The position numbers and the translations under genes were made by a program. This document shows positions 50,982 through 59,267 of a stretch of 64,000 bases of DNA, piece by piece. The DNA comes from CAXMQZ01 sp963719055. Lineage in GTDB: Bacteria; Acidobacteriota; Thermoanaerobaculia; Multivoradales; JAHEKO01. Every line of letters starts with the position of its first letter. Position 1 is the stretch's first letter. The stretch covers positions 310,001 through 374,000 of the forward strand of contig CAVRAU010000008.1 in the NCBI GenBank assembly GCA_963719055.1, written 5' to 3'. Below the pieces are notes generated by a model. It saw only the letters and a program-made list of their open reading frames with translations. It searched no databases and had not been told where the DNA came from.

Positions 50982-51408
50982 CTAACCCTCGACTTCGATA
51001 CCCATGGAGCGGGCCGTACCCTTGATGATGAGCTTCGCAGCGTCGATATCCGCCGCGTTGAGATCTGGCATCTTGGTCTTGGCGATCTCTTCCACTTGAG
51101 CGTCGGTAACCTTGCCCACCTTGTCGCGATTCGGTTCTCCGGACGCTTTCTCCAACCCCGCGGCCATTCTTCAGCAGCACCGCAGCGGGTGGCGTCTTGG
51201 TGATAAACGTATAGCTGCTGTCGGAATACACCGTGATGACCACGGGAATAATGGTGCCCGACTGCTCCTGCGTCCGAGCGTTGAACGCCTTGCAGAAGTC
51301 CATGATATTCAGACCCGCTTGACCCAAAGCCGGTCCCACCGGCGGCGCCGGCGAGGCTTGCCCGCCAGGAATCTGCAGCTTGATCTGTCCAGTTACCTTC
51401 TTTGCCAT
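50982..51408 (-). CDS. rplK: 50S ribosomal protein L11, frame disrupted near base 51163
   Basis: About 141 residues after repair. N-terminal domain MAKKVTGQIKLQIPGGQASP and PVGPALGQAGLNIMDFCKAF; C-terminal domain NAADIDAAKLIIKGTARSMG. The frame breaks after AAVLLK; removing one base (the T of AATGG on the coding strand) gives LLKKAAGLEKASGEPN, exactly the family sequence. It lies 26 bases after nusG. Confidence 0.94.
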
Positions 51409-51434
51409 TTCCTACTACCTTCCCAATTAAACGC

Positions 51435-52019
51435 CTAGAGTTTCTGCACCTGGCTGAAGTCGAGCTCGACGGGAGTATGCCGACCAAAGATCGTCACCAT
51501 CACCTTCAAGGTATTGCGGTCCAGGTTGACCTCTTCCACAACACCGGTGAAGTTGTTGAAAGGACCATCGATGATCTTGACCGGCTCGCCTTTGTCGAAG
51601 ATGTACTTCGGCTTCGGCTTCTCTTTGGCGCTGACCACTTGTTGCAGGATCTGATCCACCTCTTCCTGCGTCAGGGGAGTCGGGTTCTTTCCACTGCCCA
51701 CGAACCCGGTCACCTTTGGCGTGTTCTTCACTACATGCCAGGCGGCGTCGGACATGGCCATCTGCACAAGAATGTACCCAGGGAAGAACTTGCGCTGTGT
51801 TTCTTTCTTCTTCCCGCCTCGATACTCCACGATGGTCTCGGTCGGGATATGGATCTCGCCAAAAGATTCCGCCATATCCAGCGCTTCGGCTCGTTGACGA
51901 AGAGTCTCCTTGACCCGATCTTCGAAACCCGAGTAGGTGTGGACGATGTACCACTTCATCTCTTTGCCATCCTGACTCGCGGACTCCTCATCGAGCACGT
52001 CGTCGTTCATCATTGTCAT
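51435..52019 (-). CDS. nusG: Transcription termination/antitermination factor NusG
   Basis: About 194 residues. ATG 52019 overlaps the secE stop by one base (TGATG). NGN domain with MKWYIVHTYSGFEDRVKETL and FPGYILVQMAMSDAAWHVVK, then a KOW domain FDKGEPVKIIDGPFNNFTG. A short acidic tail of about 19 residues precedes the conserved start, so a later Met is also possible. Binds RNA polymerase and Rho or S10. Confidence 0.95.
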   Translation of the reverse strand: MTMMNDDVLDEESASQDGKEMKWYIVHTYSGFEDRVKETLRQRAEALDMAESFGEIHIPTETIVEYRGGKKKETQRKFFPGYILVQMAMSDAAWHVVKNTPKVTGFVGSGKNPTPLTQEEVDQILQQVVSAKEKPKPKYIFDKGEPVKIIDGPFNNFTGVVEEVNLDRNTLKVMVTIFGRHTPVELDFSQVQKL

Positions 52020-52231
52020 CAGCCCATTATCCGAATCATGCCTTCGTAGACCTTGATGATCACGATATCCGCCATCCACAGATAGAAAGCGAAGATGACG
52101 CTGGTGATCACGACGACGACCGTGGTGGACAACACCTCATCGCGAGACGGAAAAGTGACCTTCTTGACCTCTGATCTCGTCTCGGACAGAAAGGTCTTTG
52201 CCTTGTTCCACATTCCAGTGATCGACAACAC
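52019..52231 (-). CDS. secE: Protein translocase subunit SecE
   Basis: Up to 70 residues from GTG 52231; ATG 52213 gives 64. It has the one-helix short form: cytoplasmic amphipathic helix (SETRSEVKKVTFPSRDEV) and a single membrane helix (VVVVITSVIFAFYLWMADI). Partner of SecY. It lies between tRNA-Trp and nusG; no rpmG (L33) gene was found in the gap before it. Confidence 0.93.
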   Translation of the reverse strand: MLSITGMWNKAKTFLSETRSEVKKVTFPSRDEVLSTTVVVVITSVIFAFYLWMADIVIIKVYEGMIRIMG

Positions 52232-52365
52232 CCTGGGATCCCCTCTACGACTCTAACGATGACAAAGTCTCGACGGCTTACCTTCTACGCTGGGTACCGA
52301 CTCCCTCCCGCACACTGCGGGCCCGATCATGACGACTTCCATCTCGACTGAAACGGTCAGCGACT

Positions 52366-52442
52366 TGGCAGGCCAGGAGGGATTCGAACCCCCAACATTC
52401 GGTTTTGGAGACCGACGCTCTACCAGTTGGAGCTACTGGCCT
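52366..52442 (-). tRNA. tRNA-Trp (CCA anticodon)
   Basis: Full cloverleaf: acceptor AGGCCAG/CTGGCCT, D arm GCTC...GAGC, anticodon arm TCGGT-CTCCAAA-ACCGA, T arm GGGGG-TTCGAAT-CCCTC; 3' CCA is encoded. Its position between tuf2 and secE is the same as in many bacteria. Confidence 0.96.
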
Positions 52443-52450
52443 GTACTCCT

Positions 52451-53644
52451 TTACTCGATAATGTCGGTAACGGTACCGGCACCGACGGTGCGTCCACCCT
52501 CACGGATGGCAAATCGCACGCCCTTCTCCATGGCGATGGGAGCGATCAGCTCCACCTCCAGGTTGACGTTGTCGCCGGGCATCACCATCTCCGTGCCCTC
52601 CGGCAACTTCGAAGCACCCGTCACATCCGTCGTCCGAAAATAAAACTGCGGACGATATCCATCGAAGAACGGAGTGTGACGACCGCCCTCCTCCTTGTTC
52701 AGGATGTACACCTCGCCTCTGAACTTCGTGTGCGGCGTGATCGAGCCCGGCTTCGCCAGCACCTGACCCCGCTCCACCTCGTCCTTCTTCGTCCCCCGAA
52801 GAAGAACACCGATGTTGTCACCCGCCTGACCCTGATCCAGCAGCTTGCGGAACATCTCCACACCCGTCACCACCGTCTTCGTCGTCGGACGAATCCCGAT
52901 GATCTCGATCTCCTCGCCCACCTTCACGATGCCACGCTCGACTCGACCCGTCACCACCGTGCCGCGACCCGAAATCGAGAAAATGTCCTCGATCGGCATC
53001 AGGAAGTCCTTGTCGACATCACGCTCCGGCATCGGTATGTAGCTGTCCACCGCCTCCATCAGCTCGAAAATCGACTTCACTTCCTCCGCGTCCGCATCAT
53101 CCGACTCCAGAGCCTTCAGAGCCGAACCCCGAATCACCGGAATGTCGTCGCCAGGAAACTCATAGCTCGACAAAAGCTCCCGAACCTCCAACTCCACCAG
53201 GTCCAGCAACTCCTCGTCGTCCACCATGTCCGCCTTGTTCAAATACACCACGATCGATGGCACGTTCACCTGACGAGCCAGCAACACGTGCTCGCGAGTC
53301 TGAGGCATCGGACCGTCAGCGGCCGAGACCACCAGGATCGCACCATCCATCTGCGCCGCACCCGTGATCATGTTCTTCACATAGTCCGCGTGACCAGGAC
53401 AGTCCACGTGAGCGTAATGACGATTCTCCGTCTCGTACTCCACGTGCGCCGTCGCGATCGTGATCCCACGCTCCTTCTCCTCCGGAGCCTTGTCGATCTC
53501 GTCAAAGGCCACGAACGACGCCATGCCCTTCGCAGCCAAAGCCTTCGTGATCGCGGCCGTCAACGTCGTCTTGCCGTGATCCACGTGACCTATCGTCCCC
53601 ACGTTCACATGGGGCTTCGTACGCTCAAACTTCTCCTTCGCCAT
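52451..53644 (-). CDS. tuf: Elongation factor Tu, copy 2
   Basis: 397 residues, identical to copy 1 except one Ser-to-Ala change near residue 38. I could spot about seven base differences over 1.19 kb, and similarity stops within a few bases of the coding ends. This is the pattern of recurrent gene conversion. It lies between tRNA-Thr(GGT) and tRNA-Trp, as tufB does in E. coli. Confidence 0.98.
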   Translation of the reverse strand: MAKEKFERTKPHVNVGTIGHVDHGKTTLTAAITKALAAKGMASFVAFDEIDKAPEEKERGITIATAHVEYETENRHYAHVDCPGHADYVKNMITGAAQMDGAILVVSAADGPMPQTREHVLLARQVNVPSIVVYLNKADMVDDEELLDLVELEVRELLSSYEFPGDDIPVIRGSALKALESDDADAEEVKSIFELMEAVDSYIPMPERDVDKDFLMPIEDIFSISGRGTVVTGRVERGIVKVGEEIEIIGIRPTTKTVVTGVEMFRKLLDQGQAGDNIGVLLRGTKKDEVERGQVLAKPGSITPHTKFRGEVYILNKEEGGRHTPFFDGYRPQFYFRTTDVTGASKLPEGTEMVMPGDNVNLEVELIAPIAMEKGVRFAIREGGRTVGAGTVTDIIE

Positions 53645-53728
53645 GGCGCTTTCCTATCCTCCCGACGGTTTGTCGACCTTACCGGTCTTCCCTTGCGCAG
53701 GTGTATTACGATTCAGATCGTCCAGCGG

Positions 53729-53803
<75 letters not shown>

Positions 53804-53868
53804 GACAACAATTAAGTCCGCAATTCCCCTTGCCGGGCCCCAACCGGCACCGACTAGTGGAATTTGCG

Positions 53869-53897
53869 AGTATACCTCCTCGCCTCTCTACTGTAAA
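53869..53897 (-). promoter_or_regulatory. Predicted strong promoter of tRNA-Thr(GGT)-tuf2-tRNA-Trp-secE-nusG
   Basis: On the minus strand, TTTACA (53897-53892), a 17-base spacer and TATACT (53874-53869); five of six matches in each box. The start would be near 53862, about 58 bases before the mature tRNA 5' end. Confidence 0.65.
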
Positions 53898-53973
53898 CCC
53901 CTTGCTCCCCCGGCACCCGCACCGACCCGCGGCACGGGCACCTCTGACTACGAACGCACAATCATTTCAGATC

Positions 53974-53999
53974 CGGAGGGGAGACTGCAACCCCCTCCG
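53974..53999 (-). terminator. Stem-loop after the inserted secreted-protein gene, possible terminator
   Basis: CGGAGGGG (53974-53981) pairs with CCCCTCCG (53992-53999) around a ten-base loop, about 80 bases after the stop at 54080. No U tract follows on the minus strand, so it may need Rho or may only protect the 3' end. The rest of 53804-54079 holds the tRNA-Thr/tuf2 promoter and nothing else recognised. Confidence 0.35.
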
Positions 54000-54079
54000 A
54001 CTTGAGCGACCTGTCCAAAATCCGGCGTCCACCAACTCCATGATCGTGCCTCCGGGGCCCCGAGGATGGGGGTGGGGGC

Positions 54080-55372
54080 TCACGGCACAGTCTGGGACCA
54101 GGCAGAGGTGTCGCCGGACTCAAAGCCGTCGAAGAAGAAGGGTGGTCCGGCCGACAGAAGGCGTATGTATGGCACAGTCTGGCCGCCCACGGGACTTGCG
54201 CCGAGAAACGATGCAGCGAACCTTGACCCCTGGGGCGGGATCAATCGCGTCCCATAGGAGGATCTCCCTTCGGGCTCTACTACCAGCGGGCTGCCGGAAG
54301 GCAGACCTTCGGGTGTAAAGGTTTCCACTGAAATCACATCCGTTACCAGAGCCGCCCACGTGAGGATGAAGTCTCCGCTTGGCCTTACCACCACATCACT
54401 CGCTTTCGCTTGGAGCCCGGGAGCGCCGTCCACCTCGAATGGGGTGCTCAACGGCAACCCGCTGTCATCGAAACCGCGGCCGTAAGTGTCGGGGAAAGTG
54501 TTCTCGGTCCACACGAACATGCGCTCACCGGCGGCGTTGATCGCCAGATCGAGATCCTGAAACGTCTCGGAGCTACCGAGATCGAGTACCGACATCTCAG
54601 GCCCGACCTCGACATCCGAGCTGTCGTATTCCTGCGCAGTGATGGTTCCCTCCACTGGGCCCGCCCAAGCGGCGATGAACGATCCGTCCGCCCGAGCAGC
54701 CACTGCCAGAGCCGGTTCGAAGGAAGACCTCCCCTCATCGACTCGAAACTCAGGGCCGGTTGGTAGGCCGTCGGCTCCAAACCTCCGCACCAGATAGTGC
54801 GTTGGCTCGAAAGGCAGACCGACGTCGCGGCTCCAGTTGGCCAGAAAGCCTCCCTCATAGCAGCCCGGCGCCTCGGGTAGATTGAACGGCGATTCCCCGG
54901 TCACCTCCTCAGCCGCGCCGAGCGGCGAACCCGAATTGTCATAGCCGCGCACCTCGAGAGAGTTCATCCCAAAGGTCATCGACGCCACCCCATAGACGAC
55001 AGCCAGCCCCCCGAGGGGCTTGCAGCAGATCTTCGGGCCGGCGATCGATGCTCCGTTCGAGTCCGAGAAGACCAGGATCGGGCCGGTGACCGGAGTGCCG
55101 TCTGGGCCGTAGATGCGCAGCCAGAAGTCGACGTCTAATGTCAACGTGTCGAACCACGTGATCGCCAAGTTGCCGTCGCTCAACTCGCAGAACGTGCGGC
55201 TTTCGGTTTCGAAGCGCTCGCCGAGGACGCCGAGATCAGCTCCACTGGGCAACCCCGAGAACAGCGCACCAAGGACGACTAGAACGCTGACGCTGAAGCC
55301 AAAGACCCCGGAATCGGTGCCTGGGAACAGGCAGCGATTGTAGAGCCGAGATTTCCCAGTTGGTTCTGACAC
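54080..55372 (-). CDS. Secreted protein of unknown function with C-terminal GFESGDTSAWS tail
   Basis: 430 residues from GTG 55372, with GGAG five bases upstream. A hydrophobic segment at about 22-46 could be a signal peptide. The body repeats a pattern of about 50 residues (xGxPxGxxFxV ... DGxFxxxW: LPTGPEFRVDEG, ADGSFIAAWAG, LPLSTPFEVDGA, SGDFILTWAA), as in beta-propeller-like surface proteins. The last residues, FFFDGFESGDTSAWSQTVP, form a short tail shared by many secreted proteins of this kind, possibly a sorting signal. It interrupts a conserved tRNA array and has its own palindrome-covered promoter. Confidence 0.6.
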   Translation of the reverse strand: MSEPTGKSRLYNRCLFPGTDSGVFGFSVSVLVVLGALFSGLPSGADLGVLGERFETESRTFCELSDGNLAITWFDTLTLDVDFWLRIYGPDGTPVTGPILVFSDSNGASIAGPKICCKPLGGLAVVYGVASMTFGMNSLEVRGYDNSGSPLGAAEEVTGESPFNLPEAPGCYEGGFLANWSRDVGLPFEPTHYLVRRFGADGLPTGPEFRVDEGRSSFEPALAVAARADGSFIAAWAGPVEGTITAQEYDSSDVEVGPEMSVLDLGSSETFQDLDLAINAAGERMFVWTENTFPDTYGRGFDDSGLPLSTPFEVDGAPGLQAKASDVVVRPSGDFILTWAALVTDVISVETFTPEGLPSGSPLVVEPEGRSSYGTRLIPPQGSRFAASFLGASPVGGQTVPYIRLLSAGPPFFFDGFESGDTSAWSQTVP

Positions 55373-55393
55373 GAGTTCTCCAACGCAGGATTG

Positions 55394-55412
55394 GAGGTGA
55401 ATATAGCACCTC
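55394..55412 (-). promoter_or_regulatory. Extended -10 promoter overlapped by an operator-like palindrome
   Basis: On the minus strand, TGCTATATT gives an extended -10 (TATATT at 55405-55400). It is enclosed by a perfect inverted repeat GAGGTG-N7-CACCTC (55394-55412). A repressor bound here would block the promoter of the secreted-protein gene at 54080-55372, which starts 21 bases downstream. Confidence 0.45.
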
Positions 55413-55440
55413 GGGAGTTTGCCCCCCAGGACCGAGATGA

Positions 55441-55593
55441 GCCCAAAACTCGCAGATCGAGTGGATCAGAAAAGGCGTGAAGCGCCGGAGCTACGAAGCA
55501 ATTAGACAGGTACTGAAACGAGCGCTGATGATCGGAGCGTTTCCAGACGGGAAACAGCTCTTACTGGACCACCGGTGGACCATGGAGGACTAG
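55441..55593 (+). pseudogene. Possible remnant reading frame, origin unknown
   Basis: A 50-codon stretch open between two stops with no start codon and opposite to its neighbours: IEWIRKGVKRRSYEAIRQVL followed by KRALMIGAFPDGKQLL. The residue make-up looks protein-like and distantly recalls the C-terminal part of some transposases, but I cannot name a family. It sits beside the tRNA array and the inserted gene. It may be chance. Confidence 0.2.
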
Positions 55594-55608
55594 GAAAGAG
55601 AGAGAAGA

Positions 55609-55683
55609 TGGAGCGGGAGACGGGAATCGAACCCGCGACCAACGGCTTGGAAGGCCGAGACTCTACCACTGAGTTACTCCCGC
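55609..55683 (-). tRNA. tRNA-Gly (TCC anticodon)
   Basis: Acceptor GCGGGAG/CTCCCGC, D arm ACTC...GAGT, anticodon loop CTTCCAA, T arm GCGGG-TTCGATT-CCCGT, encoded CCA. The outermost anticodon-stem pair reads T-T, a small mismatch. Second-to-last tRNA before the inserted gene. Confidence 0.94.
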
Positions 55684-55691
55684 TAAAGGAA

Positions 55692-55778
55692 TGGTGGAGG
55701 CGGATGGATTTGAACCACCGTAGGGCTTAGCCCGGCAGATTTACAGTCTGCTGCCATTGACCGCTCGGCCACGCCTCC
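55692..55778 (-). tRNA. tRNA-Tyr (GTA anticodon)
   Basis: Acceptor GGAGGCG/CGCCTCC, anticodon arm CAGA-CTGTAAA-TCTG, a long class II variable arm (CCGGGCTAAGCCCTACGG) and encoded CCA. Eight bases before tRNA-Gly. Confidence 0.95.
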
Positions 55779-55823
55779 ATTGAAAAGACCTCAACTCCCC
55801 GCCACCCCGACTCGCCCTGCGGT

Positions 55824-55898
55824 TGGAGCCGGCACCCGGATTTGAACCGAGGACCTGCTGTTTACAAGACAGCTGCTCTACCCCTGAGCTATGCCGGC
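55824..55898 (-). tRNA. tRNA-Thr (TGT anticodon)
   Basis: Acceptor GCCGGCA/TGCCGGC, D arm GCTC...GAGC, anticodon arm CTGT-CTTGTAA-ACAG, T loop TTCAAAT, encoded CCA. First tRNA of the Thr-Tyr-Gly group. No promoter was seen in the 62 bases after rlmB, so read-through from rlmB is likely. Confidence 0.94.
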
Positions 55899-55960
55899 GC
55901 TCCGAGACGCCTGCTCACTGATCCAGCGAGCTTGGGACCCCTCGATCGGGGCTCCAGAGT

Positions 55961-56706
55961 CTAGCCGGAATCCTCGGCCGGTGGCAAGGGATCCGTCGCG
56001 AGACGCTGGCGGACGGCCTCGAAGAGAACCGCAGCGGCAGCCGCGGAGACATTGAGGGACTGCACAGCGCCGCGCATCGGCAGACCGATGAGCTCGTCGC
56101 AGACCTTGCGTGTCCGAGCCCGCAATCCCTTGGCCTCCCCGCCAAAACAAAGAACCACCTTGCCAGACAGATCGATCTGCCAGGGTGGCAGACCACCCGG
56201 ATCCGTTCCATAGATCCAGAAGCCCTCTTTCTTGAGACTCTCGATAGTCGCCGCGGAGTTGACCACACGCTCGATATCCAACCATTCGGTCGCCCCGGCC
56301 GCGGTCTTGACGACGGCCGCGGAAATGGGCGCCGCACCCCGATCCCGCACCAACACCTTGCCGACACCCGCGCCTTCACAGATCCTCAGGATGGCACCCA
56401 GATTGCGCGGATCCTGGATATCCTCGATCAGGACGACGAGCTCGAGATCCTGGCCCCGCGACAGCACTCGCCACCGGGGCTTCGATCAACTCGGCGATGA
56501 AGCCATTGTGAACTCCTTGGCTCAGCCGGGTCAGATCTTCCTCTCGGACAGCCTTGACCTCGACACCGTGTCGCCGACTGAGCTCCTCGATGCTTCTGCG
56601 GCGCTTACCCCTTCTGCCGCTTCCCCACCAGGACCCGAACGATCTCGTGCGGCCGATGACGCAGAGCCTCGCGCACAGGATGATAGCCGTAGATCAGTGC
56701 TGTCAT
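55961..56706 (-). CDS. rlmB: 23S rRNA (guanosine-2'-O)-methyltransferase RlmB / SpoU family, two frame disruptions
   Basis: ATG 56706 opens MTALIYGYHPVREALRHRPHE, the substrate-binding N-terminal domain. It meets TAA near 56610; removing one G of the GGGG run gives KRQKGKRRRSIEELSRRHG. A second single-base removal near 56465 joins AELIEAPVA to VLSRGQDLELVVLIEDIQDP. The SPOUT domain then shows QDPRNLGAILR, VVLCFGGEAKGL and LPMRGAVQSLNVSAAAAAVL, with the trefoil-knot SAM site. About 247 residues. It lies 19 bases after ispF. Confidence 0.85.
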
Positions 56707-56725
56707 GGCAAGCGGCTCCCTAGGA

Positions 56726-57206
56726 TCAGACGCGTTCCAACAAGGCGATGGCAAGAGCGGCGATGCCCTCACCACGACCCAGGGTGCCCAATCCCTCGTG
56801 AGTGGTCGCCTTGAGGCTCACATCAGAGACTGGAATCTCCAGAAGTCTCACAGATCCGCTGACGAATCTGTTCGCTGAACGGCGCCAGTTTCGGTGCCTC
56901 GGCGATAACGGTGATGTCGCAGTTGACCACCCGGTAGCCCTCACGTCGCACCATCTCGAAGATCATGCGCAGCAGCTCGACGCTGTCGGCGTCTTGCCAG
57001 CGCCCATCCCCTGGAGGAAAGTGGCTGCCGATATCCCCGTGACCCACGGCCCCCAGAAGAGCATCTCCGAGCGCATGCAGAACGACATCGGCATCGCTGA
57101 AGCCATCCAGTCCGAGATCGAAGGGAATCTCCTCGCCACCGAGGATGAGACGCCGGCCGGCAACGAGCGGGTGGACGTCGTACCCCTGACCGATGCGAAA
57201 ACTCAT
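56726..57206 (-). CDS. ispF: 2-C-methyl-D-erythritol 2,4-cyclodiphosphate synthase, frame disrupted near base 56850
   Basis: About 159 residues from ATG 57206 (MSFRIGQGYDVHPLVAGRRL). Metal ligands Asp and His in GYDVH and a later His; FSDADVVLHALGDALLGA and GDIGSHFPPGD are family signatures. Removing one base near 56850 joins RQRICE to LLEIPVSDVSLKATTHEGLG. It makes the cyclic diphosphate in the MEP isoprenoid pathway. As read, no stop separates it from ispD. Confidence 0.88.
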
Positions 57207-57911
57207 GAGCTCTCCCTCCTGCTTCAACAGCATCTCCACCCACGGCAAATCCTGCGGCCGGGTGAGTTTCGGATTGGGCCTACTCGCCGCCACCGCCCGT
57301 AATGGAGACGCCCTCGCAGCCGCTCCACGATCGACGCCTCGTCGGTGCCGACAAACCCGTCCGCGGCGGACTGTCGCAAGGCTTCCGCCAGGACCGCACG
57401 CCTGAAGACCTGGGGAGTTTCAGCGCGGAAGAGCTGGCTACGATCGACGGTCGTCGCCACTCGTCCGCGTCGGACGCGCTTGAGTGTGTCTGCCACCGGC
57501 CGACCCAGGATCGCGCCCTCACCCTTTCCCACGGCGTTGACGGTTGCCAACAGGTCCTCCACCGCCACAGCCGGGCGAGCTCCATCGTGGACCAGCACCA
57601 ATTCCGCGTCCGCGGGGCAGGTCTCCAGACAGGCGGCAACCGAGAGCTGACGGGTCGCGCCTCCGACCACCCAGCGAGACACGGTCGGGCTCAGGAAAGA
57701 TGTCCGCTCTCGAGTGCAGCCAATGCCTCCGGCAGCGCGACGGTCAGCCCGGTCAAGCCCGGAGCTCAGCAATCGTTCGAGGGTCCAGGCCAGCAGTGGC
57801 CGGCCGGCGACCGGAATGAGTTGTTTCGGGTGTCTCGCCGCCAAACCGCTCGCCCTGGCCTCCGGCAGGTACCAGGCCCCAGACTCTTCGGTGCGGTTCG
57901 ATGCGAGACAA
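57203..57911 (-). CDS. ispD: 2-C-methyl-D-erythritol 4-phosphate cytidylyltransferase, about six frame disruptions
   Basis: Likely start TTG 57911. The N-terminal VPAGGQGERFGGETP-KQLIP CTP-binding motif needs one base removed near 57825. The middle (GLDRLTVALPEALAALESGH, LVVGGATRQLSV) needs three between about 57670 and 57760, and the end (RGVSITGGGGE-RPNPKLTRPQ) needs two near 57290-57312. VLVHDGARP and RAETPQVFRRAVL are intact. The next MEP-pathway enzyme after IspC, it transfers CMP to methylerythritol phosphate. The stop is uncertain: as read it runs into ispF, but one more extra base would give an ATGA overlap ending at 57203. Confidence 0.8.
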
Positions 57912-57935
57912 GGAGATTCGCAGGTTGAGATCGGT

Positions 57936-58491
57936 CTAGACCGTCATCAAGTCCTGCTCTTTGTGCTCGAGGGCCTGATTGATCTCCCCGATGTAGTGAT
58001 CGTGCAGCTTCTGGTGCTCTTCCATGCCACTCCGCTCGTCGTCTTCACCGATCTCCTTGTCCTTCTCCATCTGCTTCAAGCTATCGTTGCCTTCCCGTCG
58101 CGCATGCCGCACCGCATTGCGGGCCACTTCGGCCAGATCGTGAGCACGCTTGACGATCTCCCGGCGGCGCTCTTCGGTCAACGGCGGCACGGGCAGCCGC
58201 ACGACCTTGCCATCGCTGGCGGGATTGAGCCCGAGGTTGGCCTGCATGATGGCCCTCTCGATGACGGGAATCAGCGAAGGATCGTAGGGCTGCGCCAGGA
58301 TCGTGGTGGGATCCGGTATCGAGAGCTTGGCCACCTGGTTGACCGGCGTGGGGGTCCCGTAGTAGTCGACCGTCACGCCATCCAGGATGACTCAGGCTGG
58401 CCCTGCCGGTTCGCAGGTGCTTCAGATCATCGTGAAAGTGGTCCACCGAGCTCTTCATCTTCATCTCGGTCTCTTGAAACAGCTCCTTCAT
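57936..58491 (-). CDS. frr: Ribosome recycling factor, frame disrupted near base 58388
   Basis: About 184 residues after repair. MKELFQETEMKMKSSVDHFH and LRTGRASLS; removing one base near 58388 gives ILDGVTVDYYGTPTPVNQVA. C-terminal VPPLTEERRREIVKRAHDLA and a helical bundle follow. RRF splits post-termination ribosomes with EF-G. It overlaps pyrH by four bases. Confidence 0.92.
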
Positions 58492-59225
58492 AGATCCTCC
58501 TTACTGTTGGAGACCATGGAGCCGATCCGTTCCCCACAGACGACTCGCTGGATATTGGCTTCCTCCATCAACTTGAAGACGACAATCGGAATCTCGTTGT
58601 CTCGGCACAGACTGATCGCGGCCGCATCCATGACGCGCAGATTGCGCTCCAGGACCTGCTGGTAGGTCAGGTGGGGCAGCCAACTCCGCTTCGGGATCCT
58701 GCCTGCGGATCCGCCGTGTAGACGCCATCGACGTCCGGTCGCTTTGAGCAAGACTTCGGCGTGGATCTCGTTGGCACGCAGAGCGGCGGCGCTGTCGGTC
58801 GTAAAGAAGGGATTCCCGGTGCCGGCCGCAAAGATCACCGCTCGTTGCTTCTCCAGATGACGCATGGCCCGACGTCGGATGAACGGCTCCGCCACGTCCC
58901 GGATCTCGATCGCAGTCTGCACACGGGTCGTGACGCCCTGCTTTTCCAGGGCATCCTGCAAAGCCAGGGCGTTGATCACCGTGGCCAGCATACCCATGTG
59001 GTCACCGGTCACCCGATCGATCCCACGATGACTGGCAGCCAAGCCGCGAATGATGTTGCCACCGCCGATGACGATGGCGATCTCGACACCGAGATCATGG
59101 ATGCCCTTGATCTCGGAGGCGATCCACGAGACCACCGGTTCGTCGATGCCGAAGTCCTGCGAACCCATCAAGGCTTCGCCGGAGAGTTTCAGCAGAACGC
59201 GACGATAGGCCGGTTTCTCGCTCAC
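58488..59225 (-). CDS. pyrH: Uridylate kinase, with a scrambled stretch at 58670-58735
   Basis: 245 residues, open frame throughout, but residues of about 164-180 do not fit the family. Removing three single G bases (near 58731, 58698 and 58675) restores KATDVDGVYTADPQ, DPEAEL and LPHLTYQQVLERN while keeping the overall frame. RVLLKLSGEALMG and VIGGGNIIRG are the phosphate-binding motifs. It makes UDP from UMP. The order tsf-pyrH-frr is standard. Confidence 0.93.
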   Translation of the reverse strand: MSEKPAYRRVLLKLSGEALMGSQDFGIDEPVVSWIASEIKGIHDLGVEIAIVIGGGNIIRGLAASHRGIDRVTGDHMGMLATVINALALQDALEKQGVTTRVQTAIEIRDVAEPFIRRRAMRHLEKQRAVIFAAGTGNPFFTTDSAAALRANEIHAEVLLKATGRRWRLHGGSAGRIPKRSWLPHLTYQQVLERNLRVMDAAAISLCRDNEIPIVVFKLMEEANIQRVVCGERIGSMVSNSKEDL

Positions 59226-59267
59226 CCTTGCTTGGCTTTCGATGTCATGGACCGGATGATACCGGCC

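Noticed and set aside
55441..55593. Calling the short frame next to tRNA-Gly an IS21-type transposase remnant
   Set aside because: The likeness is too short and vague, and no terminal inverted repeats or direct repeats were found; listed only as an unknown remnant.
57224..57844. Treating ispD as a true decayed pseudogene
   Set aside because: All conserved motifs survive and each break is a single base; neighbouring essential genes have the same kind of break, so sequence error is more likely than decay.
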